A DNA stretch of 64,000 nt from Nilaparvata lugens. Taxonomy: Eukaryota; Arthropoda; Insecta; Hemiptera; Delphacidae. The notes under the pieces are model-generated. The model searched no databases and was not told the origin of the DNA. It worked only from the letters and a program-made list of their open reading frames with translations. Position numbers and translations under genes: made by a program. This document shows, piece after piece, positions 11,172 through 22,126 of this stretch (positions within the stretch are counted from its first letter, which is position 1; every line of letters begins with the position of its first letter). Where the stretch lies: positions 21,656,257 through 21,720,256 of the forward strand of contig NC_052516.1 of assembly GCF_014356525.2 (NCBI RefSeq). Direction: 5' to 3'.

Positions 11172-12139
11172 CAATTTCTACATCAAATCACAATCTAAAA
11201 TATAAATTAAATTTGGATTGATTAATAATAAAAGTTTTTTTAAAAACATGAAACAAATTTTAAACAATATTACAAACATTGACAATATTGAATATTCATT
11301 GACAATATTCATCTCCCTCTGTTATGATGTTTTGTATTCTATTACTATTCCCCACATTTTTTTTCTTCAATATGTTCATATTGATCTCCAATCTTCTATC
11401 TTTTTCCATTGTTCTAATCTTTATCGCCACTATAGCTTCCTTTCTTTCTATATCTTTCTTTTCTTCTATTTTCTTTTTCTTTCTCCACATGAAGCTCGTC
11501 TCGCAGTATCAACATCAGTGCTTCAGTACAGTATCACACACACACTGTTCACTACCAAGCAAACATTACCTGATACATTGCACCTTATCGACTGAAAAAC
11601 CCCTCAAGATTTGCTGTAGCAAATGTGTGGGTGGAATCCCACAGGATATTCAAGGGCTTCGCTCCTGGAATACAACATCCTCCAGAGTGAGAGTTATTTG
11701 TACTGAAATTGATCTATGTGTAGGCTGAGAATGTGTTTTGTTAGTAGAGTGTGATCTGTGATCTCTGCAAAGGATATGAGATCCCTGTTTGATGGGTGTC
11801 TGTTTTCTCAGTTTTTTCTCTTTTTTCTTGTTTTTTCGGCCGTATTTTATTAGGGTATCTACTGGTGTTGAGGTATTGAGGTGTAACAGCTCTAGTGCAA
11901 ATAGAATTCAGTTGGTTTTTGGTGCAGCGTAGTGAAGGATTTACTAGTAATTGTTGGAATGAATTGTTATTTTTCTTGTCATCTCCATTATTATCAGTAT
12001 AATTACATTATATAGTATTATGGGTTATATTGTATTATTAGCGTATGACTTTCAATGGTGGGGAGATCCAAGGGTAGTTCCACCTCGCCGTATATAGTCC
12101 AAAGTTCCCTAATGGAAAACAAACATTGGTTGATTTTTT
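11172..12139. other. non-coding DNA with a cluster of short hairpins
   Basis: No gene recognised. Three consecutive small hairpins lie at about 11608-11680: TTGCTGTAGCAA; GTGGGTGGAATCCCAC; and TATTC...GAATA enclosing a GGGC/GCTC stem with a short loop. This may be part of a structured repeat or RNA. A 134-codon frame at 11324-11728 crosses it but begins in pyrimidine-rich sequence. Confidence 0.4.
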
Positions 12140-12464
12140 TTGTGTAGTTGAGAAGTTGGTATTGTGGTAATTATTCATATTGAATGAAAAAGACTGAGAA
12201 ATTGTCAAAAAAACACTGATTTATTGATAATTTGAAAGACCAGTTTCGGTTATTACACCATTGTCAATCTCTGATAAACAGAGATTTAATCTGATCTCTA
12301 TTCAATTTATCAGAGATTGACAATGGTGTAATAACCGAAACCGGTCTTTCTAATTATCAATAAATCAGTGGTTTTTTGACAATTTCTCAGTCTTTTTTAT
12401 TCAATTGGTTGATATTATTATATTTCATATTATGGGTGATAATAAAAATTTTACCATATAAAAT
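12140..12464. mobile_element. foldback element FB1, second copy
   Basis: Same left flank (GTGTAGTTGAGAAG) and arms as the copy at 3241-3502, centred near 12290. The arms contain TTATTACACCATTGTCAATC and its complement. The right part continues to 12464 with ATTTCATATTATGGGTGAT. That right part is duplicated immediately downstream. Confidence 0.75.
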
Positions 12465-12496
12465 CTGATCTCTGATTTAATCTGATCTCTGATTTA

Positions 12497-12656
12497 ATTT
12501 ATCAGAGATTGACAATGGTGTAATAACCGAAACCGGTCTTTCTAATTATCAATAAATCAGTGGTTTTTTGACAATTTCTCAGTCTTTTTCATTCAATTGG
12601 TTGATATTATTATATTTCATATTATGGGTGATAATAAAAATTTTACCATATAAAAT
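12497..12656. repeat. 160-bp duplicate of the FB1 right half
   Basis: 12497-12656 repeats 12305-12464 at the same length with very few differences, separated by a 32-bp link made of short repeats of CTGATTTAATCTGATCTCT. It looks like a recent local duplication. Confidence 0.8.
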
Positions 12657-12850
12657 TATGACTATATATCAAGAATAAAATTAGATTAACTTTCTGTTAA
12701 ATCATCAGGTTTTAAAGGAAAACTCTACAATAATCAAATGAACCATTAATCGTATCCCTTTTCTCATCTCCATATTGTAGTATCTCCACCTCTCCATAAA
12801 CATACAAAAATCGAAACGTTTTTGAGAAAATGATAATAATTGTCATCACG

Positions 12851-13229
12851 CTATAGTGAGGTTCACGTTATAATGGCAGTGATTGATTAGGAATGGTATT
12901 GCTGTCCTTGTCTATCATTCAACAAAGCGGATAGCGCCATCTCTTTTTTGTTTTGCTCTGTTGCCAGATTGTCTTATAACAATGTAAAATTAATAATTAA
13001 CAAAATATCTCATCTTTACCATGAAAATGTATTATAAAATTATTGAAAAATATAATTTCTTGCTTAATAAAATATAATTGATTATTTTAAACAAGAATGA
13101 ACAGTTGATATATTACATCAATAAACCTGTATTAGCTACCGTCTATAGAAGGCATTGACAAGACGGAGTATCGGCAACGTTTTTTTCGTATCTTTCTCCA
13201 CTGCCATTATAACGTGGACCTCACTATAG
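12851..13229. mobile_element. 379-bp MITE-like element with 31-bp terminal inverted repeats
   Basis: Left end CTATAGTGAGGTTCACGTTA continues to AATGGCAGTG. The right end is its near-perfect complement, finishing CCTCACTATAG. The interior is AT-rich apart from GGATAGCGCCATCTC and has no ORF. No convincing target-site duplication was found beside the CTATAG ends. Confidence 0.75.
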
Positions 13230-13300
13230 GTAATTATTTGATACCTATATGAAAATATACCTATATGAAAATAATCATAGAGTTCTATCGTGAGATTGAC

Positions 13301-13379
13301 TTCATACTGTCAGCATTCCTCATTTATAACCTTGATGCTCTTCATGCAACCGATGCTGACAGTCTGAGGTGAATCTCTC
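13301..13379 (-). repeat. family E hairpin repeat
   Basis: GTGAGATTGACTTCATACTG, TCAGCATTCC, then CCGATGCTGACAGT and AGGTGAATCTC form a unit of about 80 bp with self-complementary ends, as in the other family members. Confidence 0.6.
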
Positions 13380-13794
13380 TTTGAAATCCCGAATTCAACG
13401 CCTTCTGGCTCACTGCATAAATGCTGCACACAAATTGTAGCCTATCTAATGAACTTTAATGAACAATTTACGAATAACATGTTCCGTTGGCTATCATCTC
13501 TGAAAACACAGAATATTAGGGACCGTTATAATATGCTTACCTACGTCATTCGCTCAATTAAACAACACAACACCACCTGAATCAAACTCAACCAATATCA
13601 GAAATCAACGGATCAACTTTCTAGCCTCTTCAGGTATTAGGATGAATCATAATGGATGGACAGGATGTGCATAATTTATTCATCTCTGCATCAACTTTGA
13701 GTTCTTTCAAGTTCCTACCATATTTGTGTATCGATTATTTCGGAATAATATACCGTACCTCCAAAGCTGGTTTCCTGAAAATCCAGAAGTCTAT

Positions 13795-13960
13795 GGCCCA
13801 GTTACACAACAGCTGGTTAAATTTTTACCATGATCAATTTCACGTGAACGAATCAGAGAAGGCTTTTTTGAACGGCTTTGAAAGAAGTTTTTGAAAACAG
13901 CTGGTTAAATTTCAACCGTGATTAATTTCACTAGATGCAATCAGAGATGGCGTTGATTAT
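13795..13960. mobile_element. degraded foldback element, family F
   Basis: GGCCCAGTTACACAAC, AGCTGGTTAAATTTTTACC and CACGTGAACGAATCAGAGAA appear, followed by a second run of the same motif in the same direction (13898-13950). It is therefore a rearranged or tandem copy of the palindromic family seen intact at 14224-14380. Confidence 0.55.
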
Positions 13961-14223
13961 GCGAGATTATGAGATAGAGTGAAATTGGTGTACTATATTA
14001 CTATCTCAAAATACGTACCTAACTCCCATTAACTTCAGTAGCACTACTTGAAAGTTTTATCACATAGAATTGCTACAACTTCTTTGACATTTCATAATGA
14101 CATATATAGACTACCTGAGAATAGTTGTTTCTCAATGAAAATAAATAAATGGTACTAGTAATTCTATGTAAAAATAGGAACCTATCTATTTTTTTCTTGC
14201 GTAGCCTAAGCGTGAGAATCTGA

Positions 14224-14380
14224 GGCCCGGTTGCACAAAAATCGGTTAAATTTAAACGGTGATTAATTCCACGAGAACCAATCAGAGAAGGCATTTTAGA
14301 AAATACGGCTTCTCTGGTTAGTTCTCATGGAATTAATCACGGTTAAAATTTAACCGGCTGTTGTACAACCGTCACTAAGG
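14224..14380. mobile_element. palindromic MITE-like element, family F
   Basis: Nearly the entire element is two inverted arms of about 70 bp: GGCCCGGTTGCACAAAAATC, CGGTTAAATTTAAACGG and CGAGAACCAATCAGAGAAGG, then their complement ending TTGTACAACCGTCACTAAGG. Related copies lie at 13795, 33400-33690, 46120 and 58231. No coding capacity. Confidence 0.75.
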
Positions 14381-14500
14381 CTAGTTACATACACATTGAT
14401 TTTTGGACGTACGATTTTTGCCATGCTTATAATTTCTATTAGATTGAACAGATTAGACCTATGTCAAACAGAAGATGTTTGTCAAGCTCCGTGAACCTCC
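14381..14500. mobile_element. partial copy of family H, abutting family F
   Basis: CTAGTTACATACACATTGAT, TTTGGACGTACGATTTTTG, ATTTCTATTAGATTGAACAG and TTTGTCAAGCTCCGTG match the left and central parts of the element at 3738-3921. The right terminal arm is missing. Confidence 0.55.
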
Positions 14501-14530
14501 AAATATGAAGCCACTGGCTTCATATTATTA

Positions 14531-14694
14531 AGGTGCGTACAGATTTACGCGCCGCGAACATGAGCAATTCACTTCTAATCAGCTGATGCCAAGCTTTATA
14601 TATCTGTCTGTATCTTACCGTTTCTGTAAAAATACAGATACAATCAGCTGATTAAATGTGAATTGCTCATGTTCGCGGTGCGTATATCTGAGCA
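14531..14694. mobile_element. MITE-like element with CpG-containing inverted arms
   Basis: Left arm AAGGTGCGTACAGATTTACG followed by CGCCGCGAACATGAGCAATT; right arm AATTGCTCATGTTCGCGGTG followed by CGTATATCTG. The centre carries a second inverted pair, AATCAGCTGAT and ATCAGCTGATT, with ATATCTGTCTGTATC. It has no ORF. Confidence 0.7.
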
Positions 14695-14908
14695 GATGAC
14701 TTTGGATGTGGAAACTCTAGAAAAGTATCGAACGGCGCGGCGCCTGTGATAAAATAGTGTCTGTCTAATTATCACTTTTATTGGACACTTCCCCTCTTAA
14801 AAAATTCCATTGTCATTGATTCAAGATATCAATTTCAGTGATTTCAACAGTAACTACTTTTAAAAGTAGTATCTTTGAAATTGATCTTGAAGAGGTATGC
14901 AGTAGTAT

Positions 14909-15191
14909 CATAGAGAAGCAATAGCGTAAGTAGATATCCCATGGTATAGGACGTTTATGTCGTAATTTTTACTGTTATCTCAAGCCGATAGTCCACGCAG
15001 TATTCTTTCCCGTGAAGCAGTGTGACGCTGGTAGTCTCTCATACTGTGCCGTTCATACACTCTCACCCCAACAAAACAGTAAAAATCGACAATAATCGAC
15101 AGTAGGCTAATCGGCTTGAGATAACAGTAAAAGTTGCGACATGAACGCCCTATATCATGGGATATCTACTTACGCTATTGTTTCTCTATGG
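14909..15191. mobile_element. MITE-like element, family G
   Basis: Inverted arms of about 95 bp: CATAGAGAAGCAATAGCGTA, AGTAGATATCCCATGGTATA and CTGTTATCTCAAGCCGAT, then the complement ending ACGCTATTGTTTCTCTATGG. It is flanked by TAGTAT on the left and TTGTAT on the right, a probable 6-bp target-site duplication with one change. The shorter copy at 42083-42216 has the perfect 6-bp repeat TACCAA. About 70 bp of extra sequence sits in the middle of this copy. Confidence 0.8.
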
Positions 15192-16639
15192 TTGTATCCA
15201 CTATTTTCAACAGTAGGCTAGTATTTTCCAATTTGATCTTAGAGAAGTATCCAGTAATATCTACCTGTTTGATTAATGAACGGCATCACTTTCTACCTGT
15301 GACTGATATCAGTGATCTCAATAGTAAAGATCATTTTTGAAACAGCACCTGTTATCTGGTCCAAGGTGCAGAAAAAACAGGGAAATTATTGATAATTAGT
15401 CTACTTTGACACTTGTGGTAGAAATGTTCATAGAAGAAGAAGACTGGTTTCAGCTGCATATCCGCATTGTTTTCTGCTACTGGAAAAAAAGAAAATATAG
15501 TGATGGGAGAGAGTAGCAATTGGAAGATAGTGTGAGAGTGAGAGAGAACGTAGTAACAAGTAGAAGATAGTAATGAAAAGAGAGAGAGAGAGAGTAAAAA
15601 TGCGTTAGAGAGAAAATAAGATTGAAAAGTGATACCAACCAGGTTTTGTGGCTTGAAAAACAGGTGTCGTTAACCCATCAAACGGGTTTGTACCTCTGAA
15701 AATTATTTGTCAAGAAATTGGAGTAGAAAGCACATTGATGTGTACCATATCCTCATTGAAAGTTGAGCAATTTTCTCATAAGGTATGCAGACTGTGGATT
15801 AAACGAATTTAAAATTGTTTCAATTGTTGTATATTTTGATGTATCATCTATTCACTAAATTGTTGTATTTTTCACTGAATCATTTTTTCTCCAAATATCG
15901 AATCCTGTCTCATCAAATAAATCAACGGATCCTTCTGAAACTGAATTTGTCTCTAATTTAATGAATCGCTCACTCTATTAATGAGTCCTTTCTTTCTAAT
16001 CAGGCTACAAATCTGAAAGTAGTTGGAAGCCAAGATCATAGCTTGTAAAATACAATTTTCATATTGTAGATATGTTGTGCTTTTGATGAATGATATTGAA
16101 TTCCTCAAACCGGTATGTAACTGAAAGAGGTAATAAATATCTCAATACTAGGAATATGAGAGAAAAATGCATGTTTTTATCAGTATCATAATGTTAAACA
16201 TAAAATTTTGATTTGGAACGTTTCCAATTCTCAAAATGCAAAGTTTTAGTAAAAATCGTACAAAATTTTTTATTTATTCAAAGTTTTATAGCAATTAATC
16301 GAATTATTCTCCATCATTTCCTGATAGCCACAATTCTTACCCTTTTTTATCGATTACATGAAACAATCGATAATAAATTTTGCGCTGAAATAGGTAACAT
16401 TCCAACACACCTTTCTGTTATCACATTAGGTACCAATGTAACAAAGATACACGTAACCGAATGTGATCGAACGTTTCAATTGATTTCCTGGATTGTCTCT
16501 GTCTTCTAAGAGCTCTGACAACTAGTTTTAGTTTTAGAGTTACAGCTACCAGTTACTAGTTATGGAGAACTATTTGAAAAGGTTTTACAGCTTTCTAGTA
16601 GTTGACAACTGATCTAGAAGGCCTAGAGGACATTAAAGA
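15192..16639. other. AT-rich non-coding DNA with AG-rich patches
   Basis: AG-rich sequence occurs at 15500-15610. Near 16003-16018 a T-rich tract and TAATCAG precede a short stretch that shares TGAAAGTAGTTGG with cassette A, but no donor follows. A 98-codon frame at 16213-16509 has AT-rich codons and no recognisable domain. No gene is called. Confidence 0.5.
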
Positions 16640-17290
16640 CTGACTCCGTTGACAGCTTTCGCTAGTTGGCTAGCTTTAAACTGTAGTGAAAGCGCTAGGA
16701 TTTGAAATGTGAGGAGACAAATAAGAAGAAGGAAAGGAAGAAAAAGAAGAAGGAGACGAAGAGGAATAAGCAGAGGAAGAAGAAGAAACGGAATAAGCAG
16801 GGGAACAAGAAGAAGAAGAAGAAGAAGAAAAGGAATAAGCTGAGGAGTAAGAAGAAGAAAAGGAATAAGCAGGGGAAGAAGAAGAAGAAGAAGAAGAAGA
16901 CGAAGAAGAAGAAAAAGAAGAAGAAAAGGAATAAGCAGGGGAAGAAGAAGAAGACGAAGAAGAAGAAGAAGAAGAAGAAGAAGAGAAGAAGAAGAAGAAG
17001 AAGAGAAGAAGAAGAAGAAGAAGAAGAAGAGGAGGAGGAAGAAGACGAAGTAGAAGAAGAAGAAAAAAAGAAGAAGCAGAACAGCAGATTAGAGTAAAAA
17101 AAGTAAGAGAAGATGAAGAGGGAGAAGAAGAAGAAGAAGAAAAAAAAGAAGCAGAACAGCAGATTAGAGTAGAAAAAAGTAAGAGAAAATTGAAAACATA
17201 AAGAGAGGAACGTGAAAGAGGGTGAAGGAAGATAGGAAAACAAATAAGATTGAAAAGGAAGATGTGTAGGAGAAGAGAGAATTCAGTAAG
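16640..17290. repeat. polypurine (AAG)n/(GAA)n array
   Basis: About 500 bp of the + strand is almost only A and G, built from AAGAAGAAG runs interspersed with AGGAATAAGC(A)GGGG phrases that recur several times. A 40-bp phrase with AGCAGAACAGCAGATTAGAG is repeated at about 17067-17097 and 17140-17173. Lys/Glu/Arg-rich (+) and Phe/Ser-rich (-) frames here are artefacts. Confidence 0.85.
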
Positions 17291-17296
17291 GAATTA

Positions 17297-17512
17297 GGGC
17301 CAAACCACATGAAGGGTTTTCTTCAGGCGTTTATGCACTAGCGACGGAAGAGTCGGCAGGACAGGAAGTTCTCAGATTGGCTGATAATCAGCTGATTGGG
17401 TTGGCGTTCGAGAATCAGCTGATAACCATCCAATCTGAGAGCCTCCGGCCCTGCCGACTGCTCGGTCGCCAGTGCAAAAACGCCTGGAAAAACGGTTCAT
17501 GTGGATTGGCCC
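17297..17512. mobile_element. GC-richer MITE-like element with about 90-bp inverted arms
   Basis: Left arm GGGCCAAACCACATGAAGGG, AGGCGTTTATGCACTAGCGA, GAGTCGGCAGGACAGGAAG; right arm the complement, ending AACGGTTCATGTGGATTGGC. The centre is another inverted pair around GATAATCAGCTGATTGGG and GAATCAGCTGATAACC. It is distinctly more GC-rich than its purine-rich surroundings, suggesting insertion. Confidence 0.75.
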
Positions 17513-19685
17513 CATGGAGAGGATGAGGAAGGAGAATGAATAGGAGGAGGAGGAGTAGGCTAAGAAGATAAAAATATAGTGAAACTGTCCAAAATTACAT
17601 TAAAACTGAGGAAAAATCATGTAGGCCTACATGGAAACAGGAATAGATTCAAAACGTAAGATGATTAGAATAAGTAAATGAAAAAAGGGAGTAAAAAACA
17701 TGTTTTTAGACTCAGGGGACCTTGAAAAGTATAGAAAACTTGAAATTAGGGTACCTTAACTCTTTTTTGGAAAGCAATACTTTCCTTACCTATGATAATA
17801 GGGCAAGGAAAGTAAAAAGGGGATTGGAAAAATCATGATGGTATATGGAAATAGGAATAGTTCGAAAACGTAATATGAGTAGAATAATTGAATGAAAGAA
17901 GGTAATGGAGACAAAAAAGAGAGAAGCACTGGTTAAAAAGGAGCTGATATGAGAAAATGTAGGGAAAATCCAGAAGAAGGGGTGCTGAATAAGATAAATC
18001 AGAAGGACTGGATGGAAATACATTGTTGACAGCTTTCATTAGCTTGTCTGGTGATCTAGTCTCTTATAGTGAAAGCGATCTGATCAAAATGGAGATTAAG
18101 AAGAATAAGAAGATGAAGAAGAAGGGGGAGAAGAAGAAGAAATGAGGCGAATTAGAGACAGATGTCCATAAAAAAACAATGACACAGAGTAGTGAAATTA
18201 GTTGAGCAAGTTTGGCTAGACTTTCGCGCGCGGACAGACAGACATTCTATAAGCTCAATGTACCGATAAATTAGTCTAGGCCAGATCTGTCGAGAGCGCA
18301 ATAAACTTTCAATAATAACTGAAACATAATTTTCTGTTGGAATAAAACAAATAGAAAGTGAAATTAACCAGAGTTATGAGGAAATGTTTGAAGCGTGAAT
18401 GAAGTTTTCAATAGTATTGTTTTTGCAATTAGTTTTATATGTGTTCTGCTAATAAGTACTGTAGTAGAAAGTGAAAATCAATGAAGAGTATAGATTTGAA
18501 GGGAAACTGTTTTCCTCGAAGTGTATTTCAATTTGAGTTATACTTTTGTTTTATTTCATAATCAATAACAAAGAATTCCAAATGAAATAGAATGAGTTGA
18601 TAAAGTATTTATAAATATTTGGGTCAATTGAATTTAATTTTTCAGGGAATTCTCATGTAGTATATTCCCAATCTTAGACAGGAATCATGAAATAGGGTGT
18701 GTTTTCAAATCAATTCGTTTGTACTTCAAGCATTTTTTATTCATCTTGAATTCCTGTCACGAATCTATTTTAGAGAATTTCATAGTATCCAAAGACTGTG
18801 TTTTTGTCTTATTTTTATGGATGTCAAAAGTATTCTCTTCAAAAGAGGGCTCCTATTTCGTAGAGTAGATTGCATTGATTTGTTTTTAAAGCGTTCCACA
18901 AACTTTCTACAAAGCATTCCGTATTTGTTACTAATGCAGGTTAGTAAATTGCATAGATTTATTAGTGAAAAGTTTCACTCTTATTAGAAACTACAGACAG
19001 ATAAAATTGTCAATAATTAATTGAACGAAAATATACATCATTGTTACCAAATGAATTAGTCAGATTGAATTGATGTGATGGAATAGAAGAGAGTTAAAGA
19101 TGCTTCATGTAAGATTGAAGATGCAAGAAATTGATGAAGAATGTCGAAAACAAATGAGGAAAGAGAAACTGCTTATTAAGTCAGCAGAAAGTGAGAGAGA
19201 GAGGGATTGAGGAATTGAAGGATCGTCTCGACTTGATTAGAATGAGTCGATAATAAAGCGACTTTTTCCTGTAATTTACTTTCAGAAGGATAAGATTGTC
19301 AACGGATGGGATGAGGAGGAGGAAGAGGAGGAGGAGGAGGACTAGGAGGAGTAGGAGGCAGGAAAAAGATCGAGAAAGGATTAAAGGATTATCTTGAAAG
19401 CTGTTGTGACGGGATAAGATCCATCGATAGCATAATGATGGCTTGAAAAAACTATTATTAATGGAAAAGTTGTGGGGATTTAGATTTGAAAAGGGAAGGT
19501 AGATTGTTTTCTTATTATTAGGAAGGTAGATTGTTTTCCTGGACTTTTGGATGAATGCGAATATTTGTGTTTGAGAAGTTAGCTTGAATTTTGAACTAGC
19601 TGTTATGATCCCTCCTCAGTCAAAATCATACACTTATCAATAATACAGTAGTTTTTATCATAGTTGACTAATTGTCATCTACAAT
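17513..19685. other. purine-rich and AT-rich non-coding DNA
   Basis: A segment at 18005-18140 (TTGACAGCTTTCATTAG, AGTGAAAGCGATC, then AAGAAGAAG) is a diverged duplicate of 16647-16740. Two related phrases with GGAAAAATCATG and AACGTAA lie near 17610 and 17825. A hairpin pairing ACTTTCCTTACC with GGCAAGGAAAGT sits at 17777-17813. GGA repeats occur at 19310-19360. No gene seen. Confidence 0.5.
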
Positions 19686-19745
19686 AAGGCCTGGTTTCTG
19701 GGATACTTATTAAATCCAATAGCCCATTATTTTATTTATTCTATA

Positions 19746-19983
19746 CTAGCAGGTAACCCGTGCTCCGCAATCGTCTATTTAAAAACTTGACAAAGTGGAA
19801 ACTTGACGTAATGAAATCTTGGTGGATTGAAAATAGGCCTGTAACCATCCTCGGTTAATTAACACGCAAGCTATATGCAAAATTTCAAGTTAATCAGTCC
19901 AGTAGTTCAAACGTGATGATGCGTCAAAGATATTTTTTTATCCCGTACGTGTATAAGCCAGTTCTTTCCTTTATTATAGTATA
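19746..19983 (+). mobile_element. short interspersed element, family B (solo copy)
   Basis: Starts CTAGCAGGTAACCCGTGCTC and ends TTCTTTCCTTTATTATAGTA. It contains the internal landmarks AAACTTGACGTAATGAAAT, CAGTCCAGTAG and CGTGTATAAGCC shared with the copies at 42821 and 59531. Confidence 0.75.
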
Positions 19984-20052
19984 CAGATTAAATCTATAGG
20001 TTCAATAATTATCAGACTAATCTATAGATTAGTCTAGATTAATCTAGATTAG

Positions 20053-20096
20053 CCGGTTTATTAGACACTTATTATAATAAGTGTCTAATAAACCGG
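20053..20096. repeat. perfect 44-bp palindrome
   Basis: The 22 bases from CCGGTTTATTAGACACTTAT to the centre (20074/20075) are followed exactly by their reverse complement ending AAACCGG, with no loop. It can extrude as a cruciform. It forms the right end of the family J foldback element. Confidence 0.9.
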
Positions 20097-20104
20097 GTCT
20101 TGAA

Positions 20105-21614
20105 GTTTTTAATATAATAATAATAATAATAGTTAAACTCGTTCTTTGTTAATTGTCAATCAAATTCATACGTTCCTTTCTCATGCTATATTCATAATTT
20201 CTTATCATTTTCTGATGATTCACATGAATATTTTGATTGATTATTCATAGTTTCATCACAATTATGGCAAAAAAGCAAGTTGGTATAGAAAATACTACTG
20301 TATTCCCCCTGAGTGAATAGAGCTTACTATAGAAAGAGCTTATAATAGTTCATTTCTCATTCATAAGAGGGCTCTTGAATAATTGATGAATCATACAACA
20401 TTTCTTAGTTGTAGTTTATTACTACATTCACAATAAAGATTATGAATTATAAATCATTGCAATTTGAATTTCATTCATTCCTAGACGCCACATCGTATAA
20501 TACATTTACAACAAAGATTATGAATAATAAATCATTTCCATTCGATTCATTTCTAAACTCCGTACCGTACTACAATACTCACCAATCATAATAATTATAA
20601 TCCATTGAGTTCTGTTCTCACACAGAATTTGATACAAGCTACTACATGAGTGTTTTAGTACTCCACATTTCTAGCCAATACAACTAAACTAAAACAATAC
20701 AATACACTAGGGACTAAACTTTTTTCACTCTAGATTTGAAACTAGTTTTTTAGTTCTTCAGTTTATCTTAAATCATGTAAAACTACTGTATGATTAACAA
20801 CATGTATTATAAATTTAATTTGAATCTTACCCAGGTTTAGCGTATCCACAACAATACAATCCACCAAATTTGAAGTTAGATTTTGTAGTTTATCGAAAAC
20901 CTTGTATAGAAACTAGCTCCCATCCATCGCATCAACAGTATACAGTATACAGCTCATGAGCAATTCACAGTTCAATCAGGAATCGGGGTTGTCACAATAG
21001 CTCCCCGTGGACCCCCCTCCCCTCTTAACCCCTTGGGCTCCCAGGGGGGAGCAGCCTGTACCCTAGGGGGGACAACCTGTAACAGCTAGCTCATTAATCT
21101 ATAGTATGCAGCTTTTGATACAGTGGCATGCTAAATCCATTACTCCGCATGCATAGTAGTCTCCCGGCTTCATATTCATGTTGGCAAGGTTTCGGGGAGG
21201 AATGCGTCATAGATCATATGGGACAGGCGTGTTCCCTTTCAATGTGGCATGCCCCTTGCAAATATATTGAGGGGATGGGGCATGCCTTTTATGTGCTTCA
21301 GCATTCATTGAATCACAAGTATATTTAACATCTATTTATTCATGTGTTGAATGTCAAGTAGAAAACCTATGTGAAATTGGGATATTTTGTTGGAAAATGC
21401 CATATAAATTTGCATTAAATCCATCTAGACTGACACAGGGCAAAGCGTAGCTTTTCTATTTACAGAAAAAAATTGAATTGTAAGTTTATGAGAATGTGTT
21501 GGTTGAATAAAGAATAGATAAACTACCCGGAATTTATTTCGTGTTCAAAACAATACAGTTTTCAATATTGTAAATTCGAATGTAATTAAATGTGATAGTA
21601 ATACATGAAGCCAG
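20105..21614. other. AT-rich non-coding DNA with a small tandem repeat and a G/C-run patch
   Basis: At 20425-20580 the phrase CAATAAAGATTATGAATTATAAATCATT recurs in diverged form about 75 bp later (only partly conserved). 20990-21080 is unusually GC-rich with long C runs and G runs (ACCCCCCTCCCC, CCAGGGGGGAGC, CCTAGGGGGGAC) that can pair with each other or form quadruplex-like structure. No gene is supported. Confidence 0.5.
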
Positions 21615-21928
21615 TAATGTGATAGTAACACATGTTGAACAAATGTTCGACATACATGTTCGGCAAACATGTCTATTGAGGAGCTCAGGGACAAACATTT
21701 TAAAAAGTTTGGACAATCATTGTTTGTAAAAAAAAATACTGTTTTTCCAAACATTTTCAGTGTTGACAGCTGTAAAACATAAAACCTGTTCTTCCCACTT
21801 AAAATATTTTGTTTGGTGACGCGTCCACACTGGCCACGGGCAAACATTGTTTGTCAAACATAAAAAAATTGCCCAAAGTGTTTCAACAAACATGTTTGTC
21901 GAACATTTGTTCAGTGTGGACACGGCTC
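21615..21928. mobile_element. MITE-like element with ACATGTTTG-type inverted ends
   Basis: Left side AACAAATGTTCGACATACAT followed by TCGGCAAACATG; right side CAAACATGTTTGTCGAACAT followed by TTGTTCAGTGTGGACACGG. The CCACACTGGCCACGGGC sequence near 21827 repeats the right end inverted. No ORF has coding character. Confidence 0.55.
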
Positions 21929-21942
21929 AAGCAGACTACATT

Positions 21943-22072
21943 CAGATTGTTGTTTAAATTGGAACTGGAACCGTTTTAGGCTTGAGCCGATGTTAGTCTC
22001 CTGCAAGTTGTGTGTGTAAATCTGAATCATTGAATTAATAATTTGTGTATAACTGAATAAAGAAATATGACT
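21943..22072 (+). repeat. family C retroelement-tail-like repeat
   Basis: GGAACTGGAACCGTTTTAGG, CTTGAGCCGATG and GCAAGTTGTGTGTGTAA, then an AT-rich tail ending GAATAAAGAAA. It follows directly on the MITE-like element to its left. Confidence 0.5.
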
Positions 22073-22126
22073 AGCTAGTAAATAGTCAGTAAATACAACC
22101 TATAATATTGTAAATTAAAATAGACA

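Larger units (their letters stand above)
19686..20104. mobile_element. foldback element, family J, split by a family B insertion
   Basis: Left end AAGGCCTGGTTTCTGGGATA, then CTTATTAAATCC; right end ACACTTATTATAATAAGTGT, then ends AAACCGGGTCTTG. These ends are inverted copies of each other and related to the element at 35573-35707. A family B element occupies 19746-19983 within it, so J inserted first and B later. Confidence 0.55.

Noticed and set aside
15990..16025. Third copy of the 48-nt cassette
   Set aside because: Shares TGAAAGTAGTTGG and has a pyrimidine tract with CAG upstream, but it is shorter, lacks the GTATGT start and has no donor after it.
16695..17243. 182-codon frame (-) and 131-codon frame (+)
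   Set aside because: Both are translations of the (AAG)n array (poly-Phe/Ser and poly-Lys/Glu).
18926..18946. Additional ratchet point (AATGCAG|GTTAGT)
   Set aside because: Pyrimidine tract is weak and no second donor follows at the spacing of the other three sites.
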